From contig NC_030681.2 in assembly GCF_000004195.4 (NCBI RefSeq), positions 28,286,982 through 28,350,981 on the forward strand: a DNA stretch of 64,000 nucleotides. Direction: 5' to 3'. The position numbers were made by a program, and so were the translations under genes. Under the pieces are notes generated by a model, which was not told the DNA's origin, did not search any database, and saw only the letters and a list, made by a program, of their open reading frames with translations. Below are positions 23,760 through 35,240 of this stretch, piece by piece (the stretch's first letter is position 1; each line of letters starts with the position of its first letter). Source of the stretch: Xenopus tropicalis. Taxonomy: Eukaryota > Chordata > Amphibia > Anura > Pipidae.

Positions 23760-23934
23760 AAGATTTGCTGGATGCTCATTGGCATTTGCGATCATTTATT
23801 TGCCTCTTTATTTAAGGGCAAAGAATATAAATCAAGGGGCTTTGCACTATATGTTACAGACGGCTATATGACTGCCATTATTATGCATTAGATGATTTGC
23901 AGTGGCTATTTATTATTATTTACATGCACTGCAT
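23760..23934. promoter_or_regulatory. Candidate conserved non-coding block
   Basis: Repeat-free with octamer/homeodomain-like words (atttgcgatcat, tatgcattagatgatttgcag, atttacatgca). Could be regulatory; based on composition and motif look only. Confidence 0.22.
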
Positions 23935-24206
23935 CGAATTGCTGATGCGCAACTCTGGGGTCTTGGGTTCAGTTCTGAGCAGGGAACCATCTATGTGCTG
24001 TTATTATACCCCCACCCATGTTTGTGTACGAGTCCAGAATGATATTGGGAGATCTGCTAGCTTTTAATGAGTTTGACCTGCATGTGCTAAGAATATACGA
24101 TTGCAAGCTCCATTGGGACATAGACTGATCAAAGATTCTCTCTAACAGTGCTGCAGCGTATGTTGGTGCTATCTAAATAAAAGATGGTAATTATAAATAA
24201 ATTGCT
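23935..24206 (+). mobile_element. tRNA-derived SINE, decayed
   Basis: The head has a B-box-like gggttcagttctgagcagg, followed by accatctatgtg. The tail has ttgcaagctccattgggaca and gctgcagcgtatgttgg, then gctatctaaataaa, the usual frog SINE ending. The same family lies on the minus strand at 56346. Parts of the middle are deleted. Confidence 0.65.
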
Positions 24207-25489
24207 CAGCTTGGATGCATTGGCACTAGTTCATGATGGCCCATACCCACGGGATTAAGTAGCACTCTAAAGCTTTTATATGGAAAGTTCCCCCTTTTCA
24301 AATGCATTTATTTTGCTTAATGGCCTTTTTATTTTCCCTCTACCTGGAAAAAAAAAATCAATTTGAAATTCTAGGTGGCTGGGAGATATAGCAGGCAATG
24401 ATTTACTCTGTTTTGCCCAAGAATCTCCTTTGTACAGATAAGGTGCCTGTCTGCACACGGGGTGTTTATGTAACCATCATGTTGTCACACTCAGTGCCGA
24501 GATAACAAATGTCACTTATTTGATAAATGATCAAATAACTGACCAGGAAAATCTGTTAACTGTTGGAGCAAGGTTTTTATGGCACAGAGATAGCGCTGTT
24601 TAACAGGAGATAAATACCAGCTCGTAATGGGTTCAGAATTCCTTCCCAGGAGCTTGGCTTTTTCTCCCAACTACAAATATACAGTGAGACTCTGCTTTAG
24701 CACATGCATTAGAGCCTTTATTCTGTATTTGCTGGCCTACTGGTGGTCTGATTTAATAGCAGCAATCAAGGTTCTTACCGCTAAACCCTGGGGTGTAAAA
24801 TGCATTTTAGGTGTTGAGTGTCTGTAATGCATTGCATTGTGCAGAGCTTTAAATGTATTACATACAATCCAAACCCCAGGATGGCTTTGACTGTGTTCTT
24901 TAGAAAGCGTTTTTGCTTGTGTAATTCATATATAAGACTAAGGCTGTATGGATGCTTAATGAATGTATGGGAGGAGGAACTTGAGAGAATCCAGCTTAAT
25001 CTGAGCCTTCACGCTTTCTCTTGCTAGACTTTCATTGAGATAAAGGAAAGATGCATCTGACTTGCATTAGCGCTGTGTGTTTTATCATCTAATCGTTCCC
25101 TGAGCACTGGATGTTTTCTGTTTCAAATCCATACCTATTATTATTGTTATTATTATGATGTGATATGTTCCTGAAATGTAATGTATTAATGATAGAGAAC
25201 CAGAGAAACAGCAGAACATTTCCTGGCCGGGATTTTATTTTATTGTAACTCGTTGAACTATAGTTGACACAAAATATCTGCTTAAAGGTAACGGTAGGCC
25301 TCGCAAGAAACCCTCTCCCTGCAGGCTTTGCAGGCGCAATGTAAAATATGAGATGCATACCTTTTCTTTGTGTTGTTTAGAAATCATTGGATGAATTTCT
25401 CCAAACATAGAAGGGGTCATTTCTGTCGAAAGGGCAGGAAATAAAGTACAATGCTGTTTTTCCCCCCTAGAATTCCTGTGATGTTTCGG
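24207..25489. other. Unassigned, partly CNE-like stretch
   Basis: No recognised repeats. 24480-24650 (gccgagataacaaatg, aaatgatcaaataactg, atagcgctg) has the look of conserved regulatory sequence but without decisive features. Confidence 0.25.
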
Positions 25490-26081
25490 TCAATTAAGGG
25501 CCTGTGCCTAGAGTGGCAGCATTAGGGGGACGGCTCTCACTTGCCTGTATAATAAATAAAGTTTAAAAAATGGAAAAAGTAAAAACCCTCACCAGCTGCC
25601 ACTAGACTTACCTGTAAAAATCCAGTGGTGGAGCTTGGGGATAGGGATGGGGATGACAAGGAATCCGGCACAATTTCCCCCCAGGCATGAAATCACTTGT
25701 ACCGGACGTGATGTCACATGCACCAGAAGTTACATCACAGATAGCCGTACATGTCACCGGACCAACAGGCCCGGAATTGTGGAAAGGCCACAAAGGCCCG
25801 GGCCTAGGGCGGCACAAGTTTAGGGGCGGCATGCCGCCCCGCCGCAACAGTTTTTTTAAATTTGGCTCCCATACGGAGCAGTCGGGACCTCTCCCCACTG
25901 CTCCGTATGGAAGTTTAAATGTGCGTTTGCGCATGCGTACTCGTGGGGGGGCGGGGGCGGCCTCGGGGCGCCGACAAGTTAAATCCGGCCCTGCGGACCA
26001 ATGTGTAAAAATGAGCAGGTCATTCAGAGGAAGACATTTACCTCTGAACTTCTGTGCCCAGTGGGTACATATGCAGTGGGG
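25490..26081. mobile_element. GC-rich hAT-like composite
   Basis: Opens gtgcctagagtggcagcatt and passes through ccagctgccactagactt; this recalls frog hAT-type non-autonomous elements. A second hAT element with perfect duplication is inserted at 25766-25993. Outer ends are not certain. Confidence 0.45.
25766..25993. mobile_element. 228-bp hAT MITE with perfect target duplication
   Basis: Inverted ends CAGGCCCGGAA and ttaaatCCGGCCCTG; flanked by cggaccaa at 25758-25765 and again at 25994-26001, a perfect 8-bp duplication typical of hAT. It contains an internal inverted pair (ccatacggagcag and ctgctccgtatgg). Its high GC explains the long overlapping frames on both strands (25608-26157). Confidence 0.88.
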
Positions 26082-26231
26082 CAGTGCTGGGCCAAGCCTG
26101 CTAGGATCATTAGGCAACCCAGGCGGCCACCTTGCCTTCTGCACATATGGAGACTAGGCATAGACAACAGAAGACGTGTGCGCCTAATGACCCCCAATGT
26201 TGTGCTCTGCCTACCCCTGGTTCTGGCCCTG
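26082..26231. mobile_element. Short hAT-like element
   Basis: Ends CAGTGCTGGGCCAAG and ggttctggccctg match those of 31853-32092. Flanking octamers cagtgggg and ccatgtgg agree at only 5 of 8 positions. Confidence 0.55.
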
Positions 26232-26249
26232 CCATGTGGCGCTTATGGT

Positions 26250-26446
26250 TATATCATGGGTGACGAATCTCCCTGAAATGCTTTCCCACCAGAAACTTTG
26301 GGCAACTTAAAAAATTAAGTGCCACGTGTGCTCACGCACTTCTCTTTATTTCCAGTGGGAAAGCAATTTTTGGAGATTTGTTGCCTATGGTAGCTGAGAT
26401 TTATTTTTTTGCCAAATTTCCCTGTGTGCTATTACCCTAATGAAGG
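26250..26446. mobile_element. MITE fragment (gcgacaaatctccc type)
   Basis: Contains gacgaatctccctgaaatg, cccaccagaaactt and, inverted, ccagtgggaaagcaatt and gagatttgttgcc. This is a decayed form of a CpG-rich palindromic frog MITE as I recall it. The right end ctgtgtgctattaccc-TAA hints at a TAA target. Confidence 0.55.
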
Positions 26447-27131
26447 TGCTGCCATGGCCAAATTTCAAGTGTTGGGGAAGGGTTGAGGTTGAATATCTTC
26501 CATTATGCCTATTCAAAGGAAAAGTAATAAGGGATTAGTTTAACTTTAAGGTGTGACTGTCCCTTGGGTTATTTTTTTTTTTTATTATTCTAGTCCTGCT
26601 GACAGATATTATTATAATAAAAGAAAGACTAAAGAATAAAAAGTCTCTACCCTGTGGAGCTCACGATTAGATGTGCAAAGGGCTTGAAACAACTAACATA
26701 AAACTGAAAAAGGAAATCCAATTAATTTCATCTTTTTTTTCCCCTTCTCCTCCGCCTGCTGTAGCAGATTGCGCTCCAGTAATGCATTCACGTGTGGCAC
26801 CATTATGTGTAATTTTGGTCTGAATGTACAAACTGTTTATCTTGTGTCTTGGATATGCAGACAATACTATCTGCCAGGGGAACTGGAATCTTTTGTTTGT
26901 GTGTTATCTTCTCCCTGTGTACATTAGTGAGGTGGTTCCTTTTATCTAACCCTATATTTGATGATATATGCCGTTGTCTGTTCATCACATTTCAATAAAC
27001 AGACAGCTTTTTATATCTTACCTTGGTGTGCAATAGGTTATCTTGCTAATGTCTTTGCTGTCTTTTTGACTTTGTTTGATTGTCTTGCTATTTTAGGCTG
27101 GGGCCAGTTGGACAACTGACATGTTGGTTAA
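26447..27131. other. Unassigned stretch
   Basis: AT-rich with a poly-T tract near 26571-26584; nothing recognised. Confidence 0.4.
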
Positions 27132-27228
27132 TGGTAGCCATACACTGAAAGATCCACTTATTTGTCAAATGAGCGGATCTTTCTCCCGATATGGCCATCT
27201 TTAGTGTTGGATCACATTGACAGGATAC
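27132..27228. mobile_element. Harbinger-type MITE fragment (GGCCATACAC family)
   Basis: Has ggtagccatacactgaaaga, gagcggatctttctcccgat and tggatcacattgac, in the order of the left half of the 17343 and 53267 copies. The right half is absent. Confidence 0.5.
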
Positions 27229-28739
27229 AGCCTGTAATGCGCAGTCAATCATTATTAAATTTTCAATAAATTCAGCCATGATGTTGCACAGGGTCACCTA
27301 CCCCATGCACCTCCAGAAGCTAATCTGGTGGTGATATTGCTAGTTCCTAACCAGAGCTATCTATGTTAGGGTCTTATAGGAAGCACAGAGTCATAATCTC
27401 TAGAAATGCACTGTTGGTAGTGACCTGCTTCCACTGAAGCAGAAGGTGAAGGAAACACTTTTTATATACAATTTTTGTAGACCTTTTTTTTGTAGACCTA
27501 CTTTTAAACCTCTTGACTTTGGACCAAGATTGCAGGGGTCATCTTATAAACATTTTCTAAGCTTATGCACTGGTCCTTAACAGACCTGGGCTCAGCTGCC
27601 TGGTAACAGCATATTTTTCCTTTTCTGCTGGTGTGTGGGAGGTTGATGACCAGACTCGTCCTCCTTCACCCCAAACTCACTGCAGCCCTCCTGGGGTCTA
27701 CAGTTTCAAAGTGTGTTGCCTTAATCGGGACCAGGCAGTGCTGTGGTTTTGTTTGAGGTTTAGTTGAATCAGCTGGTGTGGTTTTCATGGGTTAGCCTCT
27801 ATGGTTCATAGTGCAGATTTGAGGGATACACCTTGCCCTTGGCTTCCAGAAGAAATCAGGCAAAAGGGCCTTTGTTTTATATATACCTATTGTCACTATG
27901 TAGGCCAGATAGTGCTAATGTATAACCTGAAAATTTGAGGACATACTAGAATGTGTGCAGAAATCTGTTTGGATCAGGCAGATTCTATTTATTCCTAGCT
28001 GTGTATGAGATGGGTCAAGGGTTTGGCTGAAAATGTCTAATTATTCTAATTGGGATTATTAGGAGGTATTTATAAACTTTTGTACTGTACAACGCTGCTA
28101 AATCATTTCATTCATTCATAGGACAGTGCGTATTTAAGAAGAAATATGTGGCCTTTCTTACTCAGTACTTAAGTGTTGGTGTTTTATGGAGGAAGATATG
28201 GGGCCTGGGGTAAAGTTGTGGGCAGGGACAGGCTATTGATTCTCCTTGTCATAAAAATGTTATAATATCCAATCCACCCTTCATGCTGCCTGGAGCAAGG
28301 GGAACCCATATTGTTTGCTGATAATTCATTTAATTGAGTGTAGTGTGTCCCATTCCTATTTTTGTTAGTAGAGCTGCCTGTGATTTCAGTACAGGGAAGT
28401 ATAATTTTCTGTAGTACTTTGCCTAATTCTCTATCATTTTTCCTCTATTTCGATCTCTTTCATCTTCTGAATAAAATGGTAAAATAGTCACAGCAATTGC
28501 TCTTTATATTAGAGAGTTTTTTGTGATTTTTTTTTTCTTTGTTCATTACATAGCACAAATAGTGACTGCTGGTGTACCCAGGGCTGAAGACAAGAAGTAA
28601 AACAGAGGTTGCCAATTTCAGCTTGTTTAAAAGGAACACGTGCAAAGCATTTGATTTGTTCTTGCCTCCTAATGATTGTATTAAGGCTCTACTCATGCTG
28701 TTTCCTTTGCCGGTTTTCTCTCCTGGTATTTGTCCCTAC
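27229..28739. other. Unassigned stretch
   Basis: No recognised repeat or gene. Confidence 0.4.
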
Positions 28740-28962
28740 ATACAGTAGCACTCAACTCACACAAAAGCTTTGATTAAGTATTCTCGCACTCCCAGAGTTG
28801 TCGCAGATAGAGTATTTTTCAGAGGAAGAAAACGGTGTCAATTTGCAAAGAATATGGCTAGCCCTGCTTTTACCATGCTGAGAAAATACGAGCCTATGAA
28901 GCTAATTTTACCTTGCCTACCAAGAAAGCTGTGTTTACATCATTGCAGGGGGAACTCACATT
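28740..28962. promoter_or_regulatory. Candidate conserved non-coding block
   Basis: Repeat-free with retained CpG and balanced composition (cccagagttgtcgcagatag, agaggaagaaaacggtg, aaatacgagcctatg, aagctgtgtttacatc). A 64-codon frame spans it, but the protein has no recognisable domain and no splice signals, so a CNE is more likely than an exon. Confidence 0.3.
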
Positions 28963-29556
28963 AAACCGTTTTACCTTTTTTTTTTTTTCCTTCTTTCTTT
29001 ACCTTAATTGGTATTGTTTTTCCCCCAGATGAACTCCATTAAAGGACCAATATTCATTGAGTGGATGATAAATTATTGGCACCCAAATGTTCATAAAATT
29101 CATGATGCATTAATAACATATCAAGTTATTACTTCAATTTTGGGGATGCAGAGAATCCATTGCATTTGCATTCTGATAAATCTATGGTGCTTCCGGTATG
29201 GGCAGCCAGGTTGGGGGCACATTCAGGTGCATAATGAGCATGTTCCTCATCTCACTCATTATGCACATTTGACATAGAACCAGGGAACATGCCAACAGAT
29301 CCTACATATATGTACCTTCCACACTGACACATATGCGCCTTCCACACTGGGTAATTCCCAACTGTGCAGGCAACATTGCACTCACCAGGGGAGGTTATTG
29401 TCAAAACACTATTGTTAACCCCATCTGCACCTCTGGTGCAAAACAATTTTGTAAGATATGTGACCCTTAATCCTCTACAAAAAAACCTCACAGAATACCT
29501 AACTGTATCTAAACATTATAGTCAGAAATTGTCTTGTGTTGTCCAGAGCTTGACAT
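28963..29556. other. Unassigned, with a short hairpin
   Basis: A 12-bp dyad, gtgcataatgag (29228) and ctcattatgcac (29254), is the only structure noted. No gene. Confidence 0.4.
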
Positions 29557-29894
29557 TAGAGCTGGCCATACACGTGTAGATTTTTAAAAGATCTTTCTGT
29601 TATCATGGGACCAAGCTCATTGTGAAAAGATCGTTTAAAAGTATGATTTGTCCATCAATGAAAACTACAAGTTGATATAATCTAGTTGAAGATAGGGAAA
29701 CATCCTGCTTGGTCCTATAAACAATTGGACAATGGACAAACTTCATTGTAAAAGACGAAAATTTTTAAACCCAATCGATTTTCTGACTAATGACAAATGA
29801 AAGATTGCTAGTTGTACGATTGTTAGCACACACTAACCTTACCATCATTTGATGGATTTGTTGGATCCTACTGGAATTGGTTGTTAAGTAAAGT
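29557..29894. mobile_element. Harbinger-type MITE (GGCCATACAC family), degenerate
   Basis: Starts gagctggccatacacgtg. It is similar to the other diverged members at 3431 and 52019 (aaatttttaaacccaatcg, gacaaatg). Its right end is lost where the palindromic MITE begins at 29895. Confidence 0.5.
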
Positions 29895-30136
29895 AGAATT
29901 GTATCCGAATGAATGAGATACGCTCGGGTGCAGGCACATGTAGCCGATATACGAAAAAAAAACGTAGGATAATGCAAAGTCTCGCATTTTTATGAGTATA
30001 TCGGCTACATGTGCCTGCACCCGAGCGTATCTCATTAATTTGAGTGCAGGCACATGTAGGAGGAGGCGTAGGGCGGAATTTTCAGCAAGCGCTTTTCCGC
30101 TTGTCGAAAATATCCGCCCTATGCCTCGTGTGGCAT
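29895..30136. mobile_element. Double-palindrome MITE, left-truncated copy
   Basis: Shows acgctcgggtgcaggcacatg, its reverse complement catgtgcctgcacccgagcg, and the right end tgtcgaaaatatccgcccta to cgtgtggcattaa. It lacks about the first quarter of the 17635 copy. The next element starts immediately at 30137. Confidence 0.72.
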
Positions 30137-30593
30137 TAAGGTGGCCATACACGAGGCGATTTCGCTCGTTGTGCGATGAACGATTATATCGACAAACGAT
30201 CGTATGGCGATCGAGTTCCCATACGATATGCCATCCACGGGCAACGATAATTGGGGAAAGATTTTGTCGCATCATTATCGTAAAATACCTACGATCGTAC
30301 ATCTACGTACGATCGATGTCGTTGACTTCTGCTGCTGGCAATCGTGACATGCGCAGAGAACAATCGTTGAAAGACAAATGTCTGACACTCACACCAACTG
30401 GCAGATTTTATCGTTAAACGACCAAAATTTTTAAACCTGGCCGATCGATTTTGGGGACGATAATGTCGGCTCGTTTAGTGGGCCGACGATCGTTCGTACA
30501 CCACCAACTATACGATAACTTAACGATAGCATCGGATCGTTCGGGAATCGGTCGTTTGTAAGTAAAAAATCGGTCCGTGTATGGCCACCTTTA
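30137..30593. mobile_element. Harbinger-type MITE (GGCCATACAC family), long copy
   Basis: Left TAA-GGTGGCCATACACGAGG and right ccgtgtatggccaccttta are clear inverted ends. The inside is CpG-rich (cgatcg words repeated: acgatcgta, gatcgatgtcg, ccgatcgatttt), which points to recent insertion or methylation-poor decay. Confidence 0.78.
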
Positions 30594-30599
30594 GCCACA

Positions 30600-30911
30600 G
30601 ATCTTCTCCTGATGCCCCCACCTGTGGGTGGGTGATATCGGGAGAATCCAGGCTAATTTGGCCCCAGGGCCAAATGATCAAATTAGCCTGGATTCTCCCA
30701 ATATCACCCACCCATAAGTGGGGGCATCGGGAGAAGATCCGCTCGATCCGACTAGATTTTTTATCCTGCCCGATAAAGATCTGGCCGATTTCAGGCCAGA
30801 TATCGGTCGGGCAGGCCCGTCGGTAGTGCCCATACAGAGGCCGATTAGCTTCTGAATCGGTCCAAGGGACCGATATCGGCAGCTAGAATTGGCCCGTGTA
30901 TGGGGATCTTA
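30600..30911. mobile_element. Harbinger-type MITE, inverted-duplicated copy
   Basis: The left half is a long palindrome: atcttctcctgatgcccc (30601) reads back as ggggcatcgggagaagat (30721-30738), with ggagaatccaggctaattt and its complement between. The right half is the normal family body, with ggtccaagggaccgatatcg marking an unfilled version of the site used by insertions at 17632 and 53571. Right end cccgtgtatggggatct-TAAG. Confidence 0.72.
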
Positions 30912-31244
30912 AGATACATTGTTTCTCACATTTAATTAAATAAGTGGGCTTTTGGCAGAGAGCCCAGAAAGTTAACAAGTTATAGCTGAGGGCCTTTTCA
31001 GAACTTACAGGGAAACGTAAAGTTGCCAACTGGCAGGCAGCAGGGGCATTAGCCGGTGTTGCTGGTTGACACATATTTCCATACACTTGAACAGAACTGC
31101 GGTACAAGTTAAAATAAATAATAAAAGAAAGGGAAATAGAACCTTTTCTGGGGACAGGAGACCCCACAGTTTGATCAGTAATTCGCTGGAGTAGCTTGAT
31201 AACTTTCTTTTTGTCCTATATAAAGATATATGACCCTTTTAAAT
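30912..31244. other. Unassigned stretch
   Basis: No recognised repeat or gene. Confidence 0.4.
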
Positions 31245-31356
31245 GCTCTGCTTCTGACACTAGGTCTCAAGAGATCTGGCTTTGAATCCCAGTTTCCATC
31301 CCATGTGTCCTTGGGCAAGTCACTTAATTACCTGCTGTCCCAGCATTCTTAGTGCA
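31245..31356 (+). mobile_element. tRNA-headed SINE fragment, MIR/CORE-like
   Basis: A B-box-like ggctttgaatcccag is followed by tccttgggcaagtcacttaa, the hallmark phrase of MIR/CORE-type SINEs and related vertebrate SINEs. Only the 5' and core part is visible. A functional tRNA gene is ruled out because no cloverleaf can be drawn. Confidence 0.55.
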
Positions 31357-31773
31357 ACATGTCTCACAGGAGACTCCTATCTTTTTATTCTGTTCTCTCA
31401 ACAGAACTCTGCCTTCTGACCTTGCATATTGATATGCTTTTTAACCCTTCCTAATGTTTTAAACTGCTCTCAGTTATACACTTACTTGCATGTTAATGCG
31501 CACTAGTTTCATTTTGTTAGGCTATTGGCACACATAATGTTTTCTTAGCCTATCAATGCCCCTGCTGCATGCCAGTGACTTGAAAGACAGCCCACAGATC
31601 CACACGTTTGTTCAAAAAACTGCCCAAATCGACTCATGCTTCATCTTGCCCGTCAGTTACACGGAGCCTGGGATTGGAAGTGTTATGGACAATTATGGGG
31701 GATGCCAAACCTGCTGCACAACTGTCCGTCATGAGGAGGGATTGAGCTGCTCACAAATGCCCATGTTCCCCAT

Positions 31774-32360
31774 TAAGGCTAATGGCACATGTAGTATGTT
31801 TTGCCACCACTGACCAGTTGGTATCACCAAGAATATTGCATGAACCACCCATCAGTGCTGGGCCAAGCTGTGAGAGCACCCAAGGCAAGCCATGTATGAT
31901 ACAGCTCCCTCCCTGCAAGGTGAATGCCGGTGCTCACTCCACATATCGCCAGCATCTGATCCTCAACCGTTCCCTGTCTTTTCCCTACAAGGCCCAAACT
32001 AGGAGTAGGCAAAAGTGGTAGGTGCATAGCTCCCCCTTTGCCATTGTGCGCTAGATAGGTGCCTCTGCTGTCTACCTCTAGTTCTGGTCCTGCCAGACAT
32101 AAATTTAAACAGCAGGAAGGTGGCATTAAATGTTTAGACTTATGGCACATGGGGTGTATTGTTGTCTTTTGTCCCCTGTCACTACTCAATATTCTATTAC
32201 ATAAGCACCATGGCTGAGGCACATGGGGTATTTTTGGCGCAGACGTCTGCTTGCCATCATTTCATGTGACAGTCAGACAGGGATGTTTTCTCTGCTGATG
32301 AATTATGCTGTTTTCACTACACAACAAACAAAATGCCACCCGTGCCTCTGGCCTTAAGCT
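31774..32360. mobile_element. Composite repeat with GGCTAATGGCACA ends
   Basis: TAA-GGCTAATGGCACATG at the left recurs in decayed form at 31519 (taggctattggcacaca) and, inverted, near 47520 (cgtgccattagccg). Inside are a hAT element (31853-32092) and further 'ggcacatggggt' words at 32145 and 32219. Boundaries are uncertain. Confidence 0.4.
31853..32092. mobile_element. hAT-like element nested in a composite
   Basis: Ends CAGTGCTGGGCCAAGC and tagttctggtcctg are the same as at 26082-26231. Flanks ccacccat (31845-31852) and ccagacat (32093-32100) agree at 6 of 8, fitting an aged hAT duplication. The 132-codon minus frame across it is not a gene. Confidence 0.68.
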
Positions 32361-33469
32361 CATGTAATGAAATTGCCAGATATTGCTGCTTGTTGCCACT
32401 GAAGATGCAATTTCTGTTTTATAAAAGAAACCACAATCAGCGTTCTTCAGTTACATTGCCTCACTCGTATGTAGTCTTTTAGACAATCCTTTTCCATGTT
32501 TGACAGTTTATATAGAGTCAAGGCTACTGCTCCACGGCACACTCTTTTGAGATTAATATCTGGAGTCCCCATTCATCATACTTTCCTTTCTGTCATGCTC
32601 GCGCTCTTCACCGAGATGGGCTTTTGTGCCAGCAGGGAAATGCATAATTGTATGGTCCTATCGACTCTCTAATGTCGCTTCTTTATTACAATTCATCTTT
32701 TAAAATTTCAGATTTAAGTGATTTCAATTGTGTTAGACCCCAAACCCTTTTTCTTCAACTGAGGAATTTCTACAGTAATTCCAGGCTTTGAGAAACAAAT
32801 GGTAGAATAAGCAATAGCTGTAAATTGAATGAAACTTTCCTGTCATTGTTAAATTTAGAAAAATATGTCAAAGAAACCTTTTTCCTCATCAGATGTGACA
32901 AATTCTGGTTTAATGCAGATTGTGAATTTAGAAAAAAAAGTCAAGTAGAATATTGGGATTTAGCCCCATTTTTCCTTCTGTCATGTTCTGTTCTGCTCCT
33001 GTATTCCCTTATATCAGAGGTGCCTGACGGCAGACTCTAAGGACTGGCACTGCTACAGTGATGTTTTGCTTAAATCCAGGTATGTCATCCTATGGAACTG
33101 ATTAAGCCCTTTGGATTACAGGGGCCCGGAGAGGATCAATGGTAAGCACTCTCTGGTTCAAAGGTATGAAGTCAGGAATAACAAGAGAAAGTAGGGCACA
33201 TCATTATTATTTAGTGCTCCATACAGTAGTTATGCAGGGCATTTTTTATATGGGTTTATATGGGTTTGGATTTAGATATAGATCCACACTTATATGTTGG
33301 TTTTTATCTGCCAGTGGCTGATGGATGTTGATAAGCTTTATATATAAATTTGTAAGTTTTGTATCGTGTGCAATGGTTTTAACTTTTTAACTTTATTCAC
33401 ATTGTAAGGGTTAACAAAATGGGTGGGAGGAGTTGTGTTTTGCCTATAAAGGGTATTTTCTGAACGGAT
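32361..33469. other. Unassigned stretch
   Basis: No recognised repeat. A donor-like aatg-gtaagc at 33140 has no convincing coding exon upstream. Confidence 0.4.
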
Positions 33470-33612
33470 GTACCATGCAGCTTTTGAAAAAGTGGTGAGA
33501 GACCACGAAACGCGTCAAGCGTATGGTTTTGTTCTGTATGAGCACAATATGCTTTTAAGGAGACTGAATAAAGGTATAATTTTTTAAACAGCAGTGGTTA
33601 TGTTGCTCCGTA
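33470..33612. mobile_element. Frog interspersed repeat (gaaacgcgt type)
   Basis: gagagaccacgaaacgcgtc is followed by ggagactgaataaaggtata. The phrase 'gaaacgcgt ... aataaa' is common in amphibian repeats. Family not named. Confidence 0.45.
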
Positions 33613-34177
33613 CATGATACTTTTGAGGGCATTTGTGTGACAGGAATTATGCTTTTGTGAATGCACCATAATACTCCTTTAGAAAGACATATTCTTTTTA
33701 TATAGTAATAAATTCACCATACAAAGCATTATTTGAAACCTCATTTACCATAATCATATAACACTAAAGGGACCTGTACGGGAATATTATTAAGGCCCCA
33801 GTAATAAGCAGGGAATACAAGGTACCATAATATTTCCTTTTTATCCCCACTGGACCCTAAATGCCACAAGTCAAATCTTCATTCATTTGTAGCATTGCAT
33901 TGTCCCAGTATACCAACTACACATATTAAAGCCCAGAACCTGCAACTAATACAAATCTACAAAAGACATTATATTCTAACTATATTCAAATTAGCCTAGC
34001 AAATGTGAACACTTAAAGAAGCTGTAGCCTTTATAACGATAACACTGTTTCATTTTTCAGGATATGGTATTTGGTATTTGGCCTAATGAAAAAACAACAG
34101 TGTTGGTGCATCCCTATAATTTGTGGTACCTCTACAACACTGGGCAATTTGCTTGTATATTTTCTGTATACATTACT
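33613..34177. other. Unassigned stretch
   Basis: Nothing recognised. Confidence 0.4.
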
Positions 34178-34446
34178 TTAAAGGAGACCTATTGTGAGTA
34201 ACACAATATGAAAGAATGTGCCAGAGCATTATACTCTTTTAAATATAGAAGGAACTGGTATAAAAAGGAGTGTTTAGGGCTAATTTTTTAAAAATGTCAC
34301 TACTAGTTCCGCTCATATGTTCCTGTTGCTTCCTTTTCTATTATGTGCAGGGGAGCCAGCACACTGCACTATAGGGTAGGAACTAATCAGCAGCTGGGTG
34401 GACCTGATAGGGAACTGAGTTTGGGGCTCCAAAAAAGGACCAATTT
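34178..34446. mobile_element. T2/Kolobok-type MITE, left part
   Basis: Begins TTAAAGGAGACCTATTGTG, matching the TTAAAGGRR end with TTAA target of frog T2 elements. Continues through gcacactgcactatagggta and ctgggtggacctgatagg. The right TTAA end is not identifiable. Confidence 0.6.
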
Positions 34447-35240
34447 TTGAAGATATTAATTTTTACCCAAAATGAAACCAGCACCATGTACATCAACACT
34501 ATAAACTAGCTGCACTTAAGGCACGTACACAGAATTTGGGGAATGAGGGGCTATGGGCTGGAGGTATGTTCTAATTCGGGAATGAAATATGATTGGAATT
34601 TTACACTGTGCTGGGGCACAGAAGCCCCCATTGACTCTAATAATAAGGCTGCTTGTTTGGGGGATTCTGAATATGAACCACTCAAAGTTCAAGCATCTAA
34701 ATCACGTTTGGATAAGTTACAGAAATAAATGCTGAAGCTATATTAACAACTCTAATCCTGAAACCCTTATTTGGTTTGCCAAACAGAGAGCAGACTAATA
34801 GCATAAAATATTTGTTGTTTTTATTATTTGTTGTGGCATGCAAATTACTGTAATCACTAGGATTTTGGCTCATATCGTTAGCTAGGATATAGCTAAAAAG
34901 TCAAATTATTACAGAAATATCAAGATGTTCCGCAACCACCACTGTTCTTAGATATTAGGGACACACAAAACCAACGCAATGATTGTCCTGATCCTGTCAT
35001 TTACTGCAACCAATCAGCAGATTATTGACTTCTGTGGGTGACCTTGCCCATGTTTGTATGCAAATACAGCTATTAAGTTGGAAATACCAACTTTTCGTAT
35101 TTTGGAATTTTCTGTGGACAACAAATTTTATTACTACATAATGCAATGCCTTGTCACAGTAAATGTTATGTGGTAGAACCCACAATGTCTTGTAGGGGAT
35201 AATTCCGCTGTAATTAAGATATTAGAAGCCACAGTGCTGT
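34447..35240. other. Unassigned stretch
   Basis: Nothing recognised; frames under 65 codons. Confidence 0.4.

Noticed and set aside
25608..26157. 178-codon minus and 156-codon plus frames
   Set aside because: They overlap each other and a GC-rich hAT insertion with 8-bp duplications; no domain.
29868..30417. Frames of 144 and 141 codons on opposite strands
   Set aside because: Both lie across palindromic MITEs whose halves give similar peptides on each strand.
31245..31356. tRNA gene
   Set aside because: B-box-like word only; no cloverleaf, and the following sequence is a SINE core.
31824..32222. 132-codon minus frame
   Set aside because: Spans the hAT-like element at 31853-32092.
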